Made by a program: the position numbers and the translations under genes. Below the pieces are notes generated by a model. The model did not search any database. It was not told where the DNA came from and worked only from the letters and a program-made list of their open reading frames with translations. DNA of 64,000 nt from Catellatospora sp. KI3 (GTDB lineage: Bacteria; Actinomycetota; Actinomycetes; Mycobacteriales; Micromonosporaceae): contig NZ_JASAMB010000011.1 in the NCBI RefSeq assembly GCF_029948125.1, positions 186,001 to 250,000 on the forward strand. The letters are read 5' to 3'. This document shows, one piece after another, positions 9,144 to 17,386 of this stretch; the stretch's first letter is position 1, and each line of letters opens with the position of its first letter.

Positions 9144-10930
9144 GCCGCCACCGCCTCGTGGTCGCGGAACCGGGCGGCCTGGGTCTCGAACAGCCGCGCG
9201 TAGCGGCCCCCCGCGGCGATCAGCTCGTCGTGGCTGCCCTGCTCGGCCACGACCCCGTCGGCCAGCACCACGATCCGGTCGGCGTGGCGCACGGTGGAGA
9301 ACCGGTGCGAGATGATCACGCTGGTGGTGCCCCGGGTCTGGGCCAGGAACCGGTCGAAGAACTCGACCTCGGCCCGTACGTCGAGGGCGGCGGTGGGCTC
9401 GTCCAGCACCAGCAGGGCCGCGCCGCGCGACATCGCGTGCAGGGCGCGGGCCAGCGCGATCCGCTGCCACTGCCCGCCGGACAGGTCCTGGCCGCCGGTG
9501 TAGCGGCTGCTCAGCGGGGTGTCCAGGCCGTCGGCGAGCCCGGCGAGCAGGTCGTCGGCCCCGGCGCGCGCGGCGGCGTGGCGCCAGTCGGCGGGGGTGC
9601 CGGTGCCCAGGCCGATGTTCTCGCCCGCGCTCAGCTCGTACCGGTTGAAGTCCTGGAACACCACGGCCAGCCGCCGCTGCCAGTCGGCCGGGTCCAGCGC
9701 GCGCAGGTCGGTGCCGTCGACCGTGATCGCGCCGGAGTCGGGGTCGTAGCAGCGGGTCAGCAGCTTGACCAGAGTGGTCTTGCCGGCCCCGTTGAGCCCG
9801 ACGATCGCGGTGCACCGCCCGGCCGGGATGGTCAGGTCCAGCTGCTCGAAGACGCGGTGGCCGCCGGGGTAGGCGAAGCCGACCGCCTCGAAGCGGACCG
9901 CGTCGCGCGGCTGCGGCGCCGGCCGGTCGCCCGCGGCCGGTGCGGCGTCGCCGCAGGCCCGCTCGAAGCGGAGCAGCGCGGCGTACGCGCGGCCGCCGAA
10001 CTGGGTCTGCACGTCGGCCTCCGGGAAGTAGACGCCGAACCGCATCGGGATCAGCACCGCCTGCACGGCGATGCCGTAGCCGAGCAGGGTGAGCTGCCCC
10101 TGCGCGGTCGCCTGCGCGATGCCCGCCAGGCTGAGCGCCCCGCCGACCAGCCCGATCAGCGCGAACCCGACGAACGGCCACAGCAGCAGGCGCCGCCGCA
10201 TGGCCCAGAGCGGGTCCAGGTAGCCCCGGTGCTCGCGGTGCAGCCGCCGGGTCAGCCAGCCGAGCAGTCCGAGCACGCGCACCTCCTTGGCCGCCCCGGT
10301 GCCGGTGGCCAGGCCGCGTACGTAGGCCAGGCGCCGCCGCCGCGCCGACAGGGCGTCCCAGTGCGCGCCGAAGCGGCCCAGCGAGCCGCGCTGCCCGAAC
10401 CGGATCACCAGCGCCGTCACCGCCACGATGACGGCGGTGACCGGCGAGAGCACCACCGCGATGAGCACCACCGCGCCGGCGAGCTGGGTGTAGCGGGCCA
10501 GCAGCGCGGGCAGCGCGGCGGCGGCGTCGCCGGGTGACGGGGTGGTCCGGTCCATCGCGGCCCGCACGTCGGCGAGCAGGTCCAGGGTGCCGGGCCGCTC
10601 CAGGGTCGCCACCGGCGCCCGCCGGTACGCCGCGACCAGCGCGCGCCGTACGCAGTGGGCGTCGACGCGGCGGGAGACGAGTTCGGCCAGGGCGGTTTGG
10701 AACGGGCCGAGCAGCTGCTGGACCGCGAGCGCCGCCAGGGTCAGCGCGGCGGTGGCGCCGAGCGCGCCCTCACCCCTGGCCACGGCGGGCACCTGGGCCA
10801 GCAGCTCGCTCATCGCGACGATGAAGGCGATCGGCGCGAGTCCGATCACGATGCTCATCGCCAGGGCGGCGGCCACGGGGCCGGGGCCCGCGTGCGGTAG
10901 CAGTCTCGCCAGTTCGATCCACCGACGCAC
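9140..10930 (-). CDS. ABC exporter half-transporter, first gene of pair
   Basis: 596 residues with the same layout as its partner: membrane domain first, then an ATPase with Walker A GLNGAGKTT, signature LSGGQWQRIALARAL and Walker B LLVLDEPTAALD. The GTG at 10930 is preferred because GGAGG lies 4 nt upstream. The GTG at 10966 would add 12 residues without a visible ribosome-binding site. The nearly equal lengths (596 and 595) and the 4-bp overlap support a heterodimeric exporter. It faces the GT-like gene at 11029 across a 98-bp divergent region. Confidence 0.92.
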   Translation of the reverse strand: MRRWIELARLLPHAGPGPVAAALAMSIVIGLAPIAFIVAMSELLAQVPAVARGEGALGATAALTLAALAVQQLLGPFQTALAELVSRRVDAHCVRRALVAAYRRAPVATLERPGTLDLLADVRAAMDRTTPSPGDAAAALPALLARYTQLAGAVVLIAVVLSPVTAVIVAVTALVIRFGQRGSLGRFGAHWDALSARRRRLAYVRGLATGTGAAKEVRVLGLLGWLTRRLHREHRGYLDPLWAMRRRLLLWPFVGFALIGLVGGALSLAGIAQATAQGQLTLLGYGIAVQAVLIPMRFGVYFPEADVQTQFGGRAYAALLRFERACGDAAPAAGDRPAPQPRDAVRFEAVGFAYPGGHRVFEQLDLTIPAGRCTAIVGLNGAGKTTLVKLLTRCYDPDSGAITVDGTDLRALDPADWQRRLAVVFQDFNRYELSAGENIGLGTGTPADWRHAAARAGADDLLAGLADGLDTPLSSRYTGGQDLSGGQWQRIALARALHAMSRGAALLVLDEPTAALDVRAEVEFFDRFLAQTRGTTSVIISHRFSTVRHADRIVVLADGVVAEQGSHDELIAAGGRYARLFETQAARFRDHEAVAA

Positions 10931-11002
10931 GGCGCCTCCAGACGGCACGGTCGCTTGTCCGGCCACCGGTCGGACACCTCGGTGGCAGCGGCACAGTCAT
11001 CA

Positions 11003-11028
11003 GGGAACTTAACAGTTAAGATACTTAA
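11003..11028. promoter_or_regulatory. Divergent promoter with a CTTAAC/GTTAAG palindrome
   Basis: An AT-rich patch lies between the exporter genes and the plus-strand operon. It holds the perfect 13-nt palindrome CTTAACAGTTAAG at 11008-11020. TAAGAT at 11017-11022 fits a -10 element and ends 6 nt before the ATG at 11029, predicting a leaderless message. The palindrome overlaps this -10, so a dimeric repressor bound there could control both directions. Confidence 0.45.
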
Positions 11029-12147
11029 ATGCACGTGTCCCTGTCGGCCGCCGTGACCGCCCATCCGCGCCGCCGCGCCGCTGCCCGGGCGCTCGCCGAG
11101 AGCGTGCCGGAGCTCGCGTTCGAGGTGGTCGAGGACCCGGTCCCCGACGGTCCGCCCAGTGCCCTGCGGGCCGCGCGGCTGGCGTGGGCGCGGGCCGATC
11201 CGGCCGCCACGCACCGGGTGCTGGTGCAGGACGACATGCGGCTGGCCGACGGGTTCGCCGCCCTCGTGCGCCGGGCCGCGGCCGCCCAGCCCGAGGCGAT
11301 CCTGTGCCTGTTCACCGAGTGGGGTTCGCGCACCTCGCCCGCGGTGCGGCTGGCCGCGCTGACGGGGGCGGGCTGGGCGCCGCTGCTCGACCCGTACGTG
11401 CCGACCACCGCCGTGGTGCTGCCGACGGCGGTGGCGCACGCGCTGGCCGAGTTCCCGGCCGAGCCGGACGAGCCCGACGACGCGCTGCTGCTGCGCTTCG
11501 CCGGCGAGCACGGGCTGAGCCCGTTGGTGAGCTGCCCCAACCTGGCCGAGCACGAGATGGGGGAGTCGCTGGTCGGCAACGACATCCTGCACGGGCCGCG
11601 CCGCGCCGCCCTGTTCGCCGGGCCCGACCTCGGGCCCGCCTTCGCGCCGGGGTCGGTGCTCGCCGCCCGCATGGTGCCGCATCTGCTGCTGTTCGACGGC
11701 ATCGCGATGTGCCAGGTGCGCGACGACGCGGGCTGGCACCTGGTCCGGGCGCACGACTTCCTGGCCCCGTCCGGCGTGACCGTCGCCGACCTGCTCCACT
11801 GGTATGCCGAGCGGGCGCACCGCCATGATCCGGCGGGTCGGGCGCGCCGGGTGGTCGCCGACTCGCTGCTGTTCCAGCTCTGGCTCACCGCGTTCTGCTA
11901 CGGTGTGGCGGCCTCCGATGTGGTCGGTGGATCGGGCGAGCTCGGCCGCGCCCTCCGCTCGCCGCTCGGCGCCGCCGCGTTGCGCACGCTGGCGCCCGGT
12001 GCATTGCGGCGATTCGTGCCGATGCATCGACTGGGGGCTTTGCATCGCTTGCTCTCTCCGCTGCTAAAAGAGACGATTAGCGATGGATTCAGCTATGCTG
12101 AGCAGCACGGACATCTATTCTGGAAAGAACCTTTTCAGTATGAGTAA
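11029..12147 (+). CDS. Putative GT-A-fold glycosyltransferase
   Basis: 372 residues, no signal peptide. A nucleotide-sugar transferase is suspected, not proven: the segment HRVLVQDDM resembles the DxD-type motif of GT-A glycosyltransferases, and CPNLAEHEMGESLVG resembles the P(S/N)LVxH....SLVG stretch seen in related small glycosyltransferases. The C-terminal third (about 260-372) matches nothing I recognise, and its last 100 bp are lower in GC. No Shine-Dalgarno is seen, which fits a leaderless start. It heads the plus-strand cluster, 60 bp before the P450 gene, so it may add a sugar to the cluster product. Confidence 0.6.
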   Translation: MHVSLSAAVTAHPRRRAAARALAESVPELAFEVVEDPVPDGPPSALRAARLAWARADPAATHRVLVQDDMRLADGFAALVRRAAAAQPEAILCLFTEWGSRTSPAVRLAALTGAGWAPLLDPYVPTTAVVLPTAVAHALAEFPAEPDEPDDALLLRFAGEHGLSPLVSCPNLAEHEMGESLVGNDILHGPRRAALFAGPDLGPAFAPGSVLAARMVPHLLLFDGIAMCQVRDDAGWHLVRAHDFLAPSGVTVADLLHWYAERAHRHDPAGRARRVVADSLLFQLWLTAFCYGVAASDVVGGSGELGRALRSPLGAAALRTLAPGALRRFVPMHRLGALHRLLSPLLKETISDGFSYAEQHGHLFWKEPFQYE

Positions 12148-12207
12148 AGCATGCTAATAGTTGTACAGGTACAGATGCCGCGCAGCCGTTGAGACGGGTG
12201 GTCGTCG

Positions 12208-13428
12208 ATGGAGTTGCAAGCACTGCTCAGCCCGGAGGGCCGGTTGGCTCCATTCCGGATATACGCACAGCTGCACGACGCCGGTGACGCCAGCCCCATG
12301 AACCCGCGCCGCGACGGCTACGCCCTCGCCGTGCACGGCCACGACGCCGTCGCCCACGTGCTGCGCGACAGCGGCTTCCGGCAGATCGACATCGATTACC
12401 TCGACCGCAACCGGCCCCGCTGGCGCGACCACGCCTGCCTGCGTACGCTGCGCAACTCGCTGTTCTTCAGCGACGGCCCCGAGCACACCCGGATGCGGCG
12501 CGTCATCGCGTCGTTCTTCACCGCCCGCCGGGTCGCCGCGTTCGAGCCGGAGATGACCAAGGTCATCCACGACCGCATCGACCACCTGGCCCGCGCCGGC
12601 GCCGACGGCACCGTGCTCGACTTCATGACCGAGTTCGCCTACGACGTGCCCAGCCGCATCGTCGGCGACCTGCTCGGCGTGCCGGAGGCCGACCGCGACT
12701 GGTGCCGCCCCCGGGTGACCGCGATCGGCGCCATCTTCGAACTCGACGGCAACACCTGGTCCAACCTGGCCCGTGCCGACCGGGCCGCCACCGAGCTGAC
12801 CGAGTACTTCACCGACCTGGTGCGCCGCCGCGCCGACGATCCGCGCGACGACCTGGCCAGCGAGCTGGTCCGGGTGCAGCAGGAGTCGCCGGGGCGGCTG
12901 AGCTTCGACGAGCTGGTGGCCAACCTGATCACCACGTACAACGCGGGGTTCGTCACCACCACGCACATGTTCGGCAACGGGCTGCGGCTGCTGCTGGAGC
13001 ATCCGCTCCTGCGGGAGCGCGTCACCGCCCGGCCCGAGAGCGTCCCGGCGATCGTGGAGGAGATCCTGCGCCTGGAGCCGCCGGTGCAGTTCACCATCCG
13101 GTACGCCATGGCCGACACCGAGGTGGGCGGCCACCCGGTGCGCGCCGGGGACACGCTGCTGGTGCTGCTCGGCGCGGCCAACCGCGACCCGCGCTTCTTC
13201 CCGGACCCGGACGCGTTCGACCCCGACCGGGCAGCGGGCGCGTCGAGCCTGAGCTTCAGCCTCGGCGGGCACTACTGCCTGGGCGCGACCATGACCCGGA
13301 TGGAGGGCGCGATCGCCTTCCCGGCCCTGTTCGAGCGGCTGCCGCGGCTGCGCCTGGCCGGGCCGCCCGCGCCGCAGACCCAGTTCATGTTCCGCGGCCA
13401 CGACCACCTGCCGGTCCGGGTGGACTGA
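12208..13428 (+). CDS. Cytochrome P450 of the biosynthetic cluster
   Basis: 406-residue soluble bacterial P450. The heme-binding loop is FSLGGHYCLG with Cys357 as the iron ligand; the K-helix ExxR is Glu285-Arg288. In the I-helix the usual AG-x-(E/D)-T-T motif reads AGFVTT (246-251): the acid is replaced by Val249 while both threonines remain. This may alter proton delivery. Its stop overlaps the start of the condensation-domain gene by one base (TGATG), so it is translationally coupled to NRPS genes and probably oxidises the peptide or a carrier-bound intermediate. The redox partner is not encoded nearby. Confidence 0.93.
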   Translation: MELQALLSPEGRLAPFRIYAQLHDAGDASPMNPRRDGYALAVHGHDAVAHVLRDSGFRQIDIDYLDRNRPRWRDHACLRTLRNSLFFSDGPEHTRMRRVIASFFTARRVAAFEPEMTKVIHDRIDHLARAGADGTVLDFMTEFAYDVPSRIVGDLLGVPEADRDWCRPRVTAIGAIFELDGNTWSNLARADRAATELTEYFTDLVRRRADDPRDDLASELVRVQQESPGRLSFDELVANLITTYNAGFVTTTHMFGNGLRLLLEHPLLRERVTARPESVPAIVEEILRLEPPVQFTIRYAMADTEVGGHPVRAGDTLLVLLGAANRDPRFFPDPDAFDPDRAAGASSLSFSLGGHYCLGATMTRMEGAIAFPALFERLPRLRLAGPPAPQTQFMFRGHDHLPVRVD

Positions 13429-14741
13429 TGCAGGTCATCCCGCGTCGCGCCGACACCGCCACCACCGCGCCGCTGTCCCTGCTGCAGCGGCGGATGTGGC
13501 ACCTGTGCACCGCCTACCCGGGCACGGCCTCGCCGATCGTGGCCGTCACCAACCGCATCGCCGGTCCGCTGGACGTGCCCGCGTTCACCGCCGCCGTGGC
13601 GGCCGTCTGCGACCGGCACGACGCGCTGCGCACCGTCTTCGCCCTCGGTGACGACGGTCCGGTGCAGGTCATCGCCCCGCCCGGCGGCACGGAGACCGAA
13701 CTGGTCGAGCTGGGCGGCGCGGCCGACGGCGAGCGGCGCGCCCTCGAACTGGTCGGGCAGCTCACCGGCGCGCTGCTCGACCTCGACGGCGGGCAGCTGG
13801 TCCGCTCGGTGCTGATCCGGCTCGCCGACGACGACCACGTCTGGTGCTTCACCGTGCACCACCTGCTGGCCGACGGCGAGTCCGCGATGGTGATCGCCCG
13901 CGAGGTCGCCGCGCTCTATCGGGGTGCGGCCCTGCCCGATCCGCCGATCGGCTACGCCGACTTCGCCTCCTGGCAGCTGGCCGAGGCCGCCGGCGGCGAC
14001 GACCTGGCGTACTGGGCCGGGCAGCTGTCCGGGGTGCCGGTGCTGGAGCTGCCCTGCGACCTCCCGCGGCCGCCGGTCAAGAGCACCCGCGCCGACCAGG
14101 TCGACCTCCACCTGGACGCGGTGCACGCCGACGCCGTCGACCGGCTCGCCCGCGCCCAGCGCGCCACGCCGTACATGGTGCTGCTGACCGCGCTGCTGAC
14201 GGTGCTGGCGCGGCGGTCGGGGCAGGACGACGTCTGTGTCGGCACGCCCGTGTCCGGGCGCCTGCTGGTCGAGACCGAGGACGCGGTCGGCCTTTTCGGC
14301 AACATGATCGCGCTGCGCGCCGACCTGTCCGGCGCGCCGACGTTCGCCCAGCTGCTGGCCCGGGTCCGGGCGGTCACCATCGCCGGGCTGGGCCGCCAGT
14401 CGGTGCCGTTCGGGCAGGTCGTGGCGGCGGTCGACCCGCCCCGCGACCCGTCGCGCACCCAGGTCTTCCAGGTCATCTTCGCGCTGCACACGCAGACCGC
14501 CGGTCCGGCCGAGCCGGGCCTGGACTGGCGGCCGTTCGGGTCCAGCGCCCCGCAGATCCTGCACGACCTGGTGCTGGACAGCTGGCGCGGACCGTCCGGA
14601 CTGGATCTCACCCTTCGCTACGACACCGGACTGTTCCGGCCCGAGACGGCGGCGGCCATGGCGGAGCAGTTCGCCACGGTGCTGCGGGCGATGGCCGCCG
14701 ACGCCGACCAACCCGTGTTCCCGGTGGTGACCGGTGGGTAG
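13428..14741 (+). CDS. Stand-alone NRPS condensation domain protein
   Basis: 437 residues making one complete condensation domain. The catalytic motif HHLLADG (His144-Gly150) matches HHxxxDG, and late motifs such as GLFGNM and PFGQVV are in place. No adenylation or carrier domain is fused, so it must act in trans, forming an amide or ester with a substrate held on one of the carriers encoded downstream. The start overlaps the P450 stop by one base and the end overlaps the glycosyltransferase start by 8 bases, placing it firmly in the operon. Confidence 0.92.
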   Translation: MQVIPRRADTATTAPLSLLQRRMWHLCTAYPGTASPIVAVTNRIAGPLDVPAFTAAVAAVCDRHDALRTVFALGDDGPVQVIAPPGGTETELVELGGAADGERRALELVGQLTGALLDLDGGQLVRSVLIRLADDDHVWCFTVHHLLADGESAMVIAREVAALYRGAALPDPPIGYADFASWQLAEAAGGDDLAYWAGQLSGVPVLELPCDLPRPPVKSTRADQVDLHLDAVHADAVDRLARAQRATPYMVLLTALLTVLARRSGQDDVCVGTPVSGRLLVETEDAVGLFGNMIALRADLSGAPTFAQLLARVRAVTIAGLGRQSVPFGQVVAAVDPPRDPSRTQVFQVIFALHTQTAGPAEPGLDWRPFGSSAPQILHDLVLDSWRGPSGLDLTLRYDTGLFRPETAAAMAEQFATVLRAMAADADQPVFPVVTGG

Positions 14742-15945
14742 GCGGCGGCACATCGCCTTCTTCAACGTGCCCGCGCTGGGCCACCTGTTCCCGACGCTTG
14801 GGGTGGTCAGGGAACTGGTCCGGCGCGGGCACCTGGTCAGCTACACCGCGACCCCGGACCGCGAGGCGTACGTGCGCGCGGCCGGGGCGCGGGTGGTGCC
14901 GTACCGGTCGACCCGGCCCGGCGACACCGACCCGGACCTGCGCGCCCCCGCCCGCGAGGAGCACGTCGGGCGCAGCATGCTCAACTTCCTCACCGAGGCC
15001 GAGGCGACGCTGCCGCAGTTCGAGCCGGCGTTCGCCGCCGACCCGCCGGACCTGGTGCTGTTCGACCGGATCGCCTTCGCCGGGCACCTGCTGGCGCTGG
15101 CGCACGGCGTCCCGTCGATCCAGCTGTGGCCGATGATGGTGTCGGCGCCGCAGTGGTCCATCGGCGAGGTGGTGCACATCGACGGCACCCACCCGACGCT
15201 GGCCGAGTTCGCCGTACGCGCCGACAAGTTCCTGGCCGAACGCGGCCTCGCCGAGCACGGCCCGCAGCTGTTCCTCACCCCGCAGGTAGCCCACCACCTG
15301 GCCTTCTTCCCGCGCGAGTTCCAGTACGCGGGGGACATGTTCGGCGCCGGGTACAGCTTCGTCGGCCCGTGCACCGTGCCGCGCGCCGGGGACCAGCCGT
15401 GGCACCCGCCCGCCGACGGCTCGCCGGTGGCGCTGGTGTCGCTGGGCACCCTCAACAACCGCTGGCCCGACTTCTACCGCCTGGTCTTCGAGGCGTTCGC
15501 GGACACGCCGTGGCACGTCGTGCTGCCGGTCGGGCGGCGGCTCGACCCGGCCGACCTCGGCCCGGCCCCGGCCAACGTGTCGGTGGTGGCGACGGTGCCG
15601 CAGCTGGCGGTGCTGGCGCACGCCAAGGTGTTCGTGTCCCACGCGGGCATGGGCGGCCTGATGGAGGGCGTGCAGGCGGGCGTGCCGCAGGTCGCCATCG
15701 CCCGGACCCTGGAGCAGGACGTCAACGCTGCCCGGGTCGCCGACACCGGCATCGGTGCGGTGCTGGACGTGCGCACGCTGACGCCGGGTGAGCTGCGGGC
15801 CACTGTGGACCGCGTCGCGGCCGATCCGCAGGTCGCGGCCGGGGTGGCCGCCATGCGCGCGCACGTGCTGGCGGCCGGGGGCGCGGCCCGCGCCGCGGAC
15901 GTCATCGAAGCCTGCCTGCCGGCGGTGGAGGCCGGGGGCGGATAA
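14734..15945 (+). CDS. MGT-family glycosyltransferase (GT1, GT-B fold)
   Basis: 403 residues. The N-terminal half starts HIAFFNVPALGHLFPTLG, typical of macrolide-type glycosyltransferases. The C-terminal half has VALVSLGTL and the nucleotide-sugar site FVSHAGMGGLMEGVQAGVPQ. These enzymes move a sugar from a UDP- or dTDP-donor to a small-molecule hydroxyl. The GTG start lies within the last 8 bases of the condensation-domain gene. No deoxysugar biosynthesis genes are present, so a common cellular nucleotide sugar is the simplest donor. A strong hairpin follows the stop. Confidence 0.92.
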   Translation: MGRRRHIAFFNVPALGHLFPTLGVVRELVRRGHLVSYTATPDREAYVRAAGARVVPYRSTRPGDTDPDLRAPAREEHVGRSMLNFLTEAEATLPQFEPAFAADPPDLVLFDRIAFAGHLLALAHGVPSIQLWPMMVSAPQWSIGEVVHIDGTHPTLAEFAVRADKFLAERGLAEHGPQLFLTPQVAHHLAFFPREFQYAGDMFGAGYSFVGPCTVPRAGDQPWHPPADGSPVALVSLGTLNNRWPDFYRLVFEAFADTPWHVVLPVGRRLDPADLGPAPANVSVVATVPQLAVLAHAKVFVSHAGMGGLMEGVQAGVPQVAIARTLEQDVNAARVADTGIGAVLDVRTLTPGELRATVDRVAADPQVAAGVAAMRAHVLAAGGAARAADVIEACLPAVEAGGG

Positions 15946-15949
15946 GCCG

Positions 15950-15982
15950 ACGGGCCGCCCGGATGCCCCCCGGGCGGCCCGT
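15950..15982 (+). terminator. Hairpin terminator after the glycosyltransferase gene
   Basis: Perfect 13-bp stem (15950-15962 with 15970-15982, 7-nt loop) starting 4 nt after the stop codon. It probably splits the plus-strand cluster into two transcription units, 11029-15945 and 16136-24480. Confidence 0.75.
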
Positions 15983-16135
15983 TCGCCTCATCGATTGATG
16001 GGCCAATTTATATCAGCCGAACCGACATATTTCACCACAGATTTGTATGTAAGGAACTTTACTGATTGCTGGCATCGTGAGCGCGTCACGGCGGCAGATC
16101 GCCACCCCCTCATGGAATCTCTGGAGGTTCCACAC
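15983..16135 (+). promoter_or_regulatory. AT-rich leader of the SGNH esterase/NRPS operon
   Basis: About 150 bp, clearly lower in GC than the surroundings, between the terminator and the esterase start. It should hold the promoter of the second half of the cluster, but no -35/-10 pair can be fixed with confidence. GGAGG at 16123-16127 is the ribosome-binding site. The block TCAGCCG-aa-CCGACAT at about 16014-16029 also occurs, with a wider gap, upstream of the LysR gene. Confidence 0.4.
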
Positions 16136-17386
16136 GTGATCACCGTTTTCCGGCGGCGCGCCCTCATCGGCGTCGCCACCCTGGGTCTGCTGGCGTCCAC
16201 AGTGGTGGGCGCGGCCGGACCCGCGTCGGGCGGCCTGCCCGCCCGCTGGGTGGGGACCTGGGGCACCGCGCTGACCGCCGCCAGCCTCGGCAACACCGGC
16301 AGCTCCCTGGCCGGCTTCAACGACCAGTCGATCCGCCAGGTCGTGCGGATCTCGCTGGGCGGGGAGAAGGTGCGGCTGCGCTTCACCAACGCGTACGGCA
16401 ACCAGCCGCTGTCCATCGGCCACGTCACCGTCGCACTGCCCGCCACCCCCGGCTCGGCCCAGCTCAAGCCGGGCAGCGTCCGCGAGGTCACCTTCGGCGG
16501 CAGCGCCTCGACCACCGTCTACAAGGGCGCCGACGTGCTCAGCGACCCGGTCGACCTGTCCGTCGAGCCCGTCTCCGAGCTGGCCGTCACCATCTACCTG
16601 CCCACCGCCACCGGCCCGGCCTCCTGGCACTGGACCGCGCGGCAGGCGTCGTACATCTACGCCGGCGACCACGCGACCGACGAGACCGGCGCCGCCCCGA
16701 CGGCGACGTACAACAACTTCTTCTACCTGGCCGGGGTCGAGGTGTCGACCAAGACCGGGCTGGGCACCGTCGTCGTGCTCGGCGACTCCGTCAGCGACGG
16801 CTCCGGCGCCACCTTCGGCGCCAACACCCGCTGGCCCGACCAGCTCGCCAACCGCATCAACAGCACGTTCCCGGCGCTGGGCGACCCCGGCGTGATCAAC
16901 GTGAGCCTGGCCGGCAGCGAGGTCACCCGCGACGGCATCGGCCTCAACTCGCCCGCCCTGGGTGAGAGCGCGCTGGCCCGCCTCGACTACGACGTGCTCG
17001 CCCAGCCGGGCGTGCGCAGCGTCATCCTCGAGCTCGGCGTCAACGACATCAGCTTCTTCAACGACCCGGCCGCCCGGATCACCGAAGGGCTGCGCCAGCT
17101 CGCCGTGCAGGCCAAGGCGCGCGGCATTCGGGTGGTCGTGGCCACGATCGGGCCGTTCGAGGGCTACTCGTCGTGGACGGCCGACAAGGAGGCCACCCGG
17201 CAGGCGGTCAACACGTGGCTGCGCGGCAGCGACGCGTTCGACAACCTGCTCGACCTCGACCAGATCGTGCGCGACCCGGCCGCGCCGAGCAAGCTGCTGC
17301 CCGCGTACGACAGCGGCGACCACATCCACCCGAACGACGCGGGTGCCGCCGCCATCGCCGCGGCCATCCCGCTCTGGCAGCTGTAG
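16136..17386 (+). CDS. Secreted SGNH/GDSL esterase
   Basis: 416 residues. The GTG at 16136 is chosen because GGAGG lies 8 nt upstream; the ATG at 16112 has no such site. The N-terminus has arginines then a hydrophobic stretch (about residues 6-30), a secretion signal. An N-terminal beta-rich domain (about 37-200) is followed by the SGNH hydrolase with GDSVSDG (Ser218), GVND and the DHIH pair (Asp395, His398). It probably cuts an ester or acyl group outside the cell. The following NRPS gene starts on the next base, so it belongs to the NRPS operon and may mature or unmask the exported product. Confidence 0.88.
   Translation: MITVFRRRALIGVATLGLLASTVVGAAGPASGGLPARWVGTWGTALTAASLGNTGSSLAGFNDQSIRQVVRISLGGEKVRLRFTNAYGNQPLSIGHVTVALPATPGSAQLKPGSVREVTFGGSASTTVYKGADVLSDPVDLSVEPVSELAVTIYLPTATGPASWHWTARQASYIYAGDHATDETGAAPTATYNNFFYLAGVEVSTKTGLGTVVVLGDSVSDGSGATFGANTRWPDQLANRINSTFPALGDPGVINVSLAGSEVTRDGIGLNSPALGESALARLDYDVLAQPGVRSVILELGVNDISFFNDPAARITEGLRQLAVQAKARGIRVVVATIGPFEGYSSWTADKEATRQAVNTWLRGSDAFDNLLDLDQIVRDPAAPSKLLPAYDSGDHIHPNDAGAAAIAAAIPLWQL

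Noticed and set aside
9144-10181. N-terminal extension of the second ABC gene
   Set aside because: The open frame continues upstream, but this part is out of frame with the first ABC gene and reads as Arg/Pro-rich noise. The GTG at 9143 fits both the overlap and the domain start.
12702-13427. Upstream extension of the condensation-domain gene
   Set aside because: It runs through the P450 gene in another frame. The TGATG overlap at 13426-13430 marks the real start.
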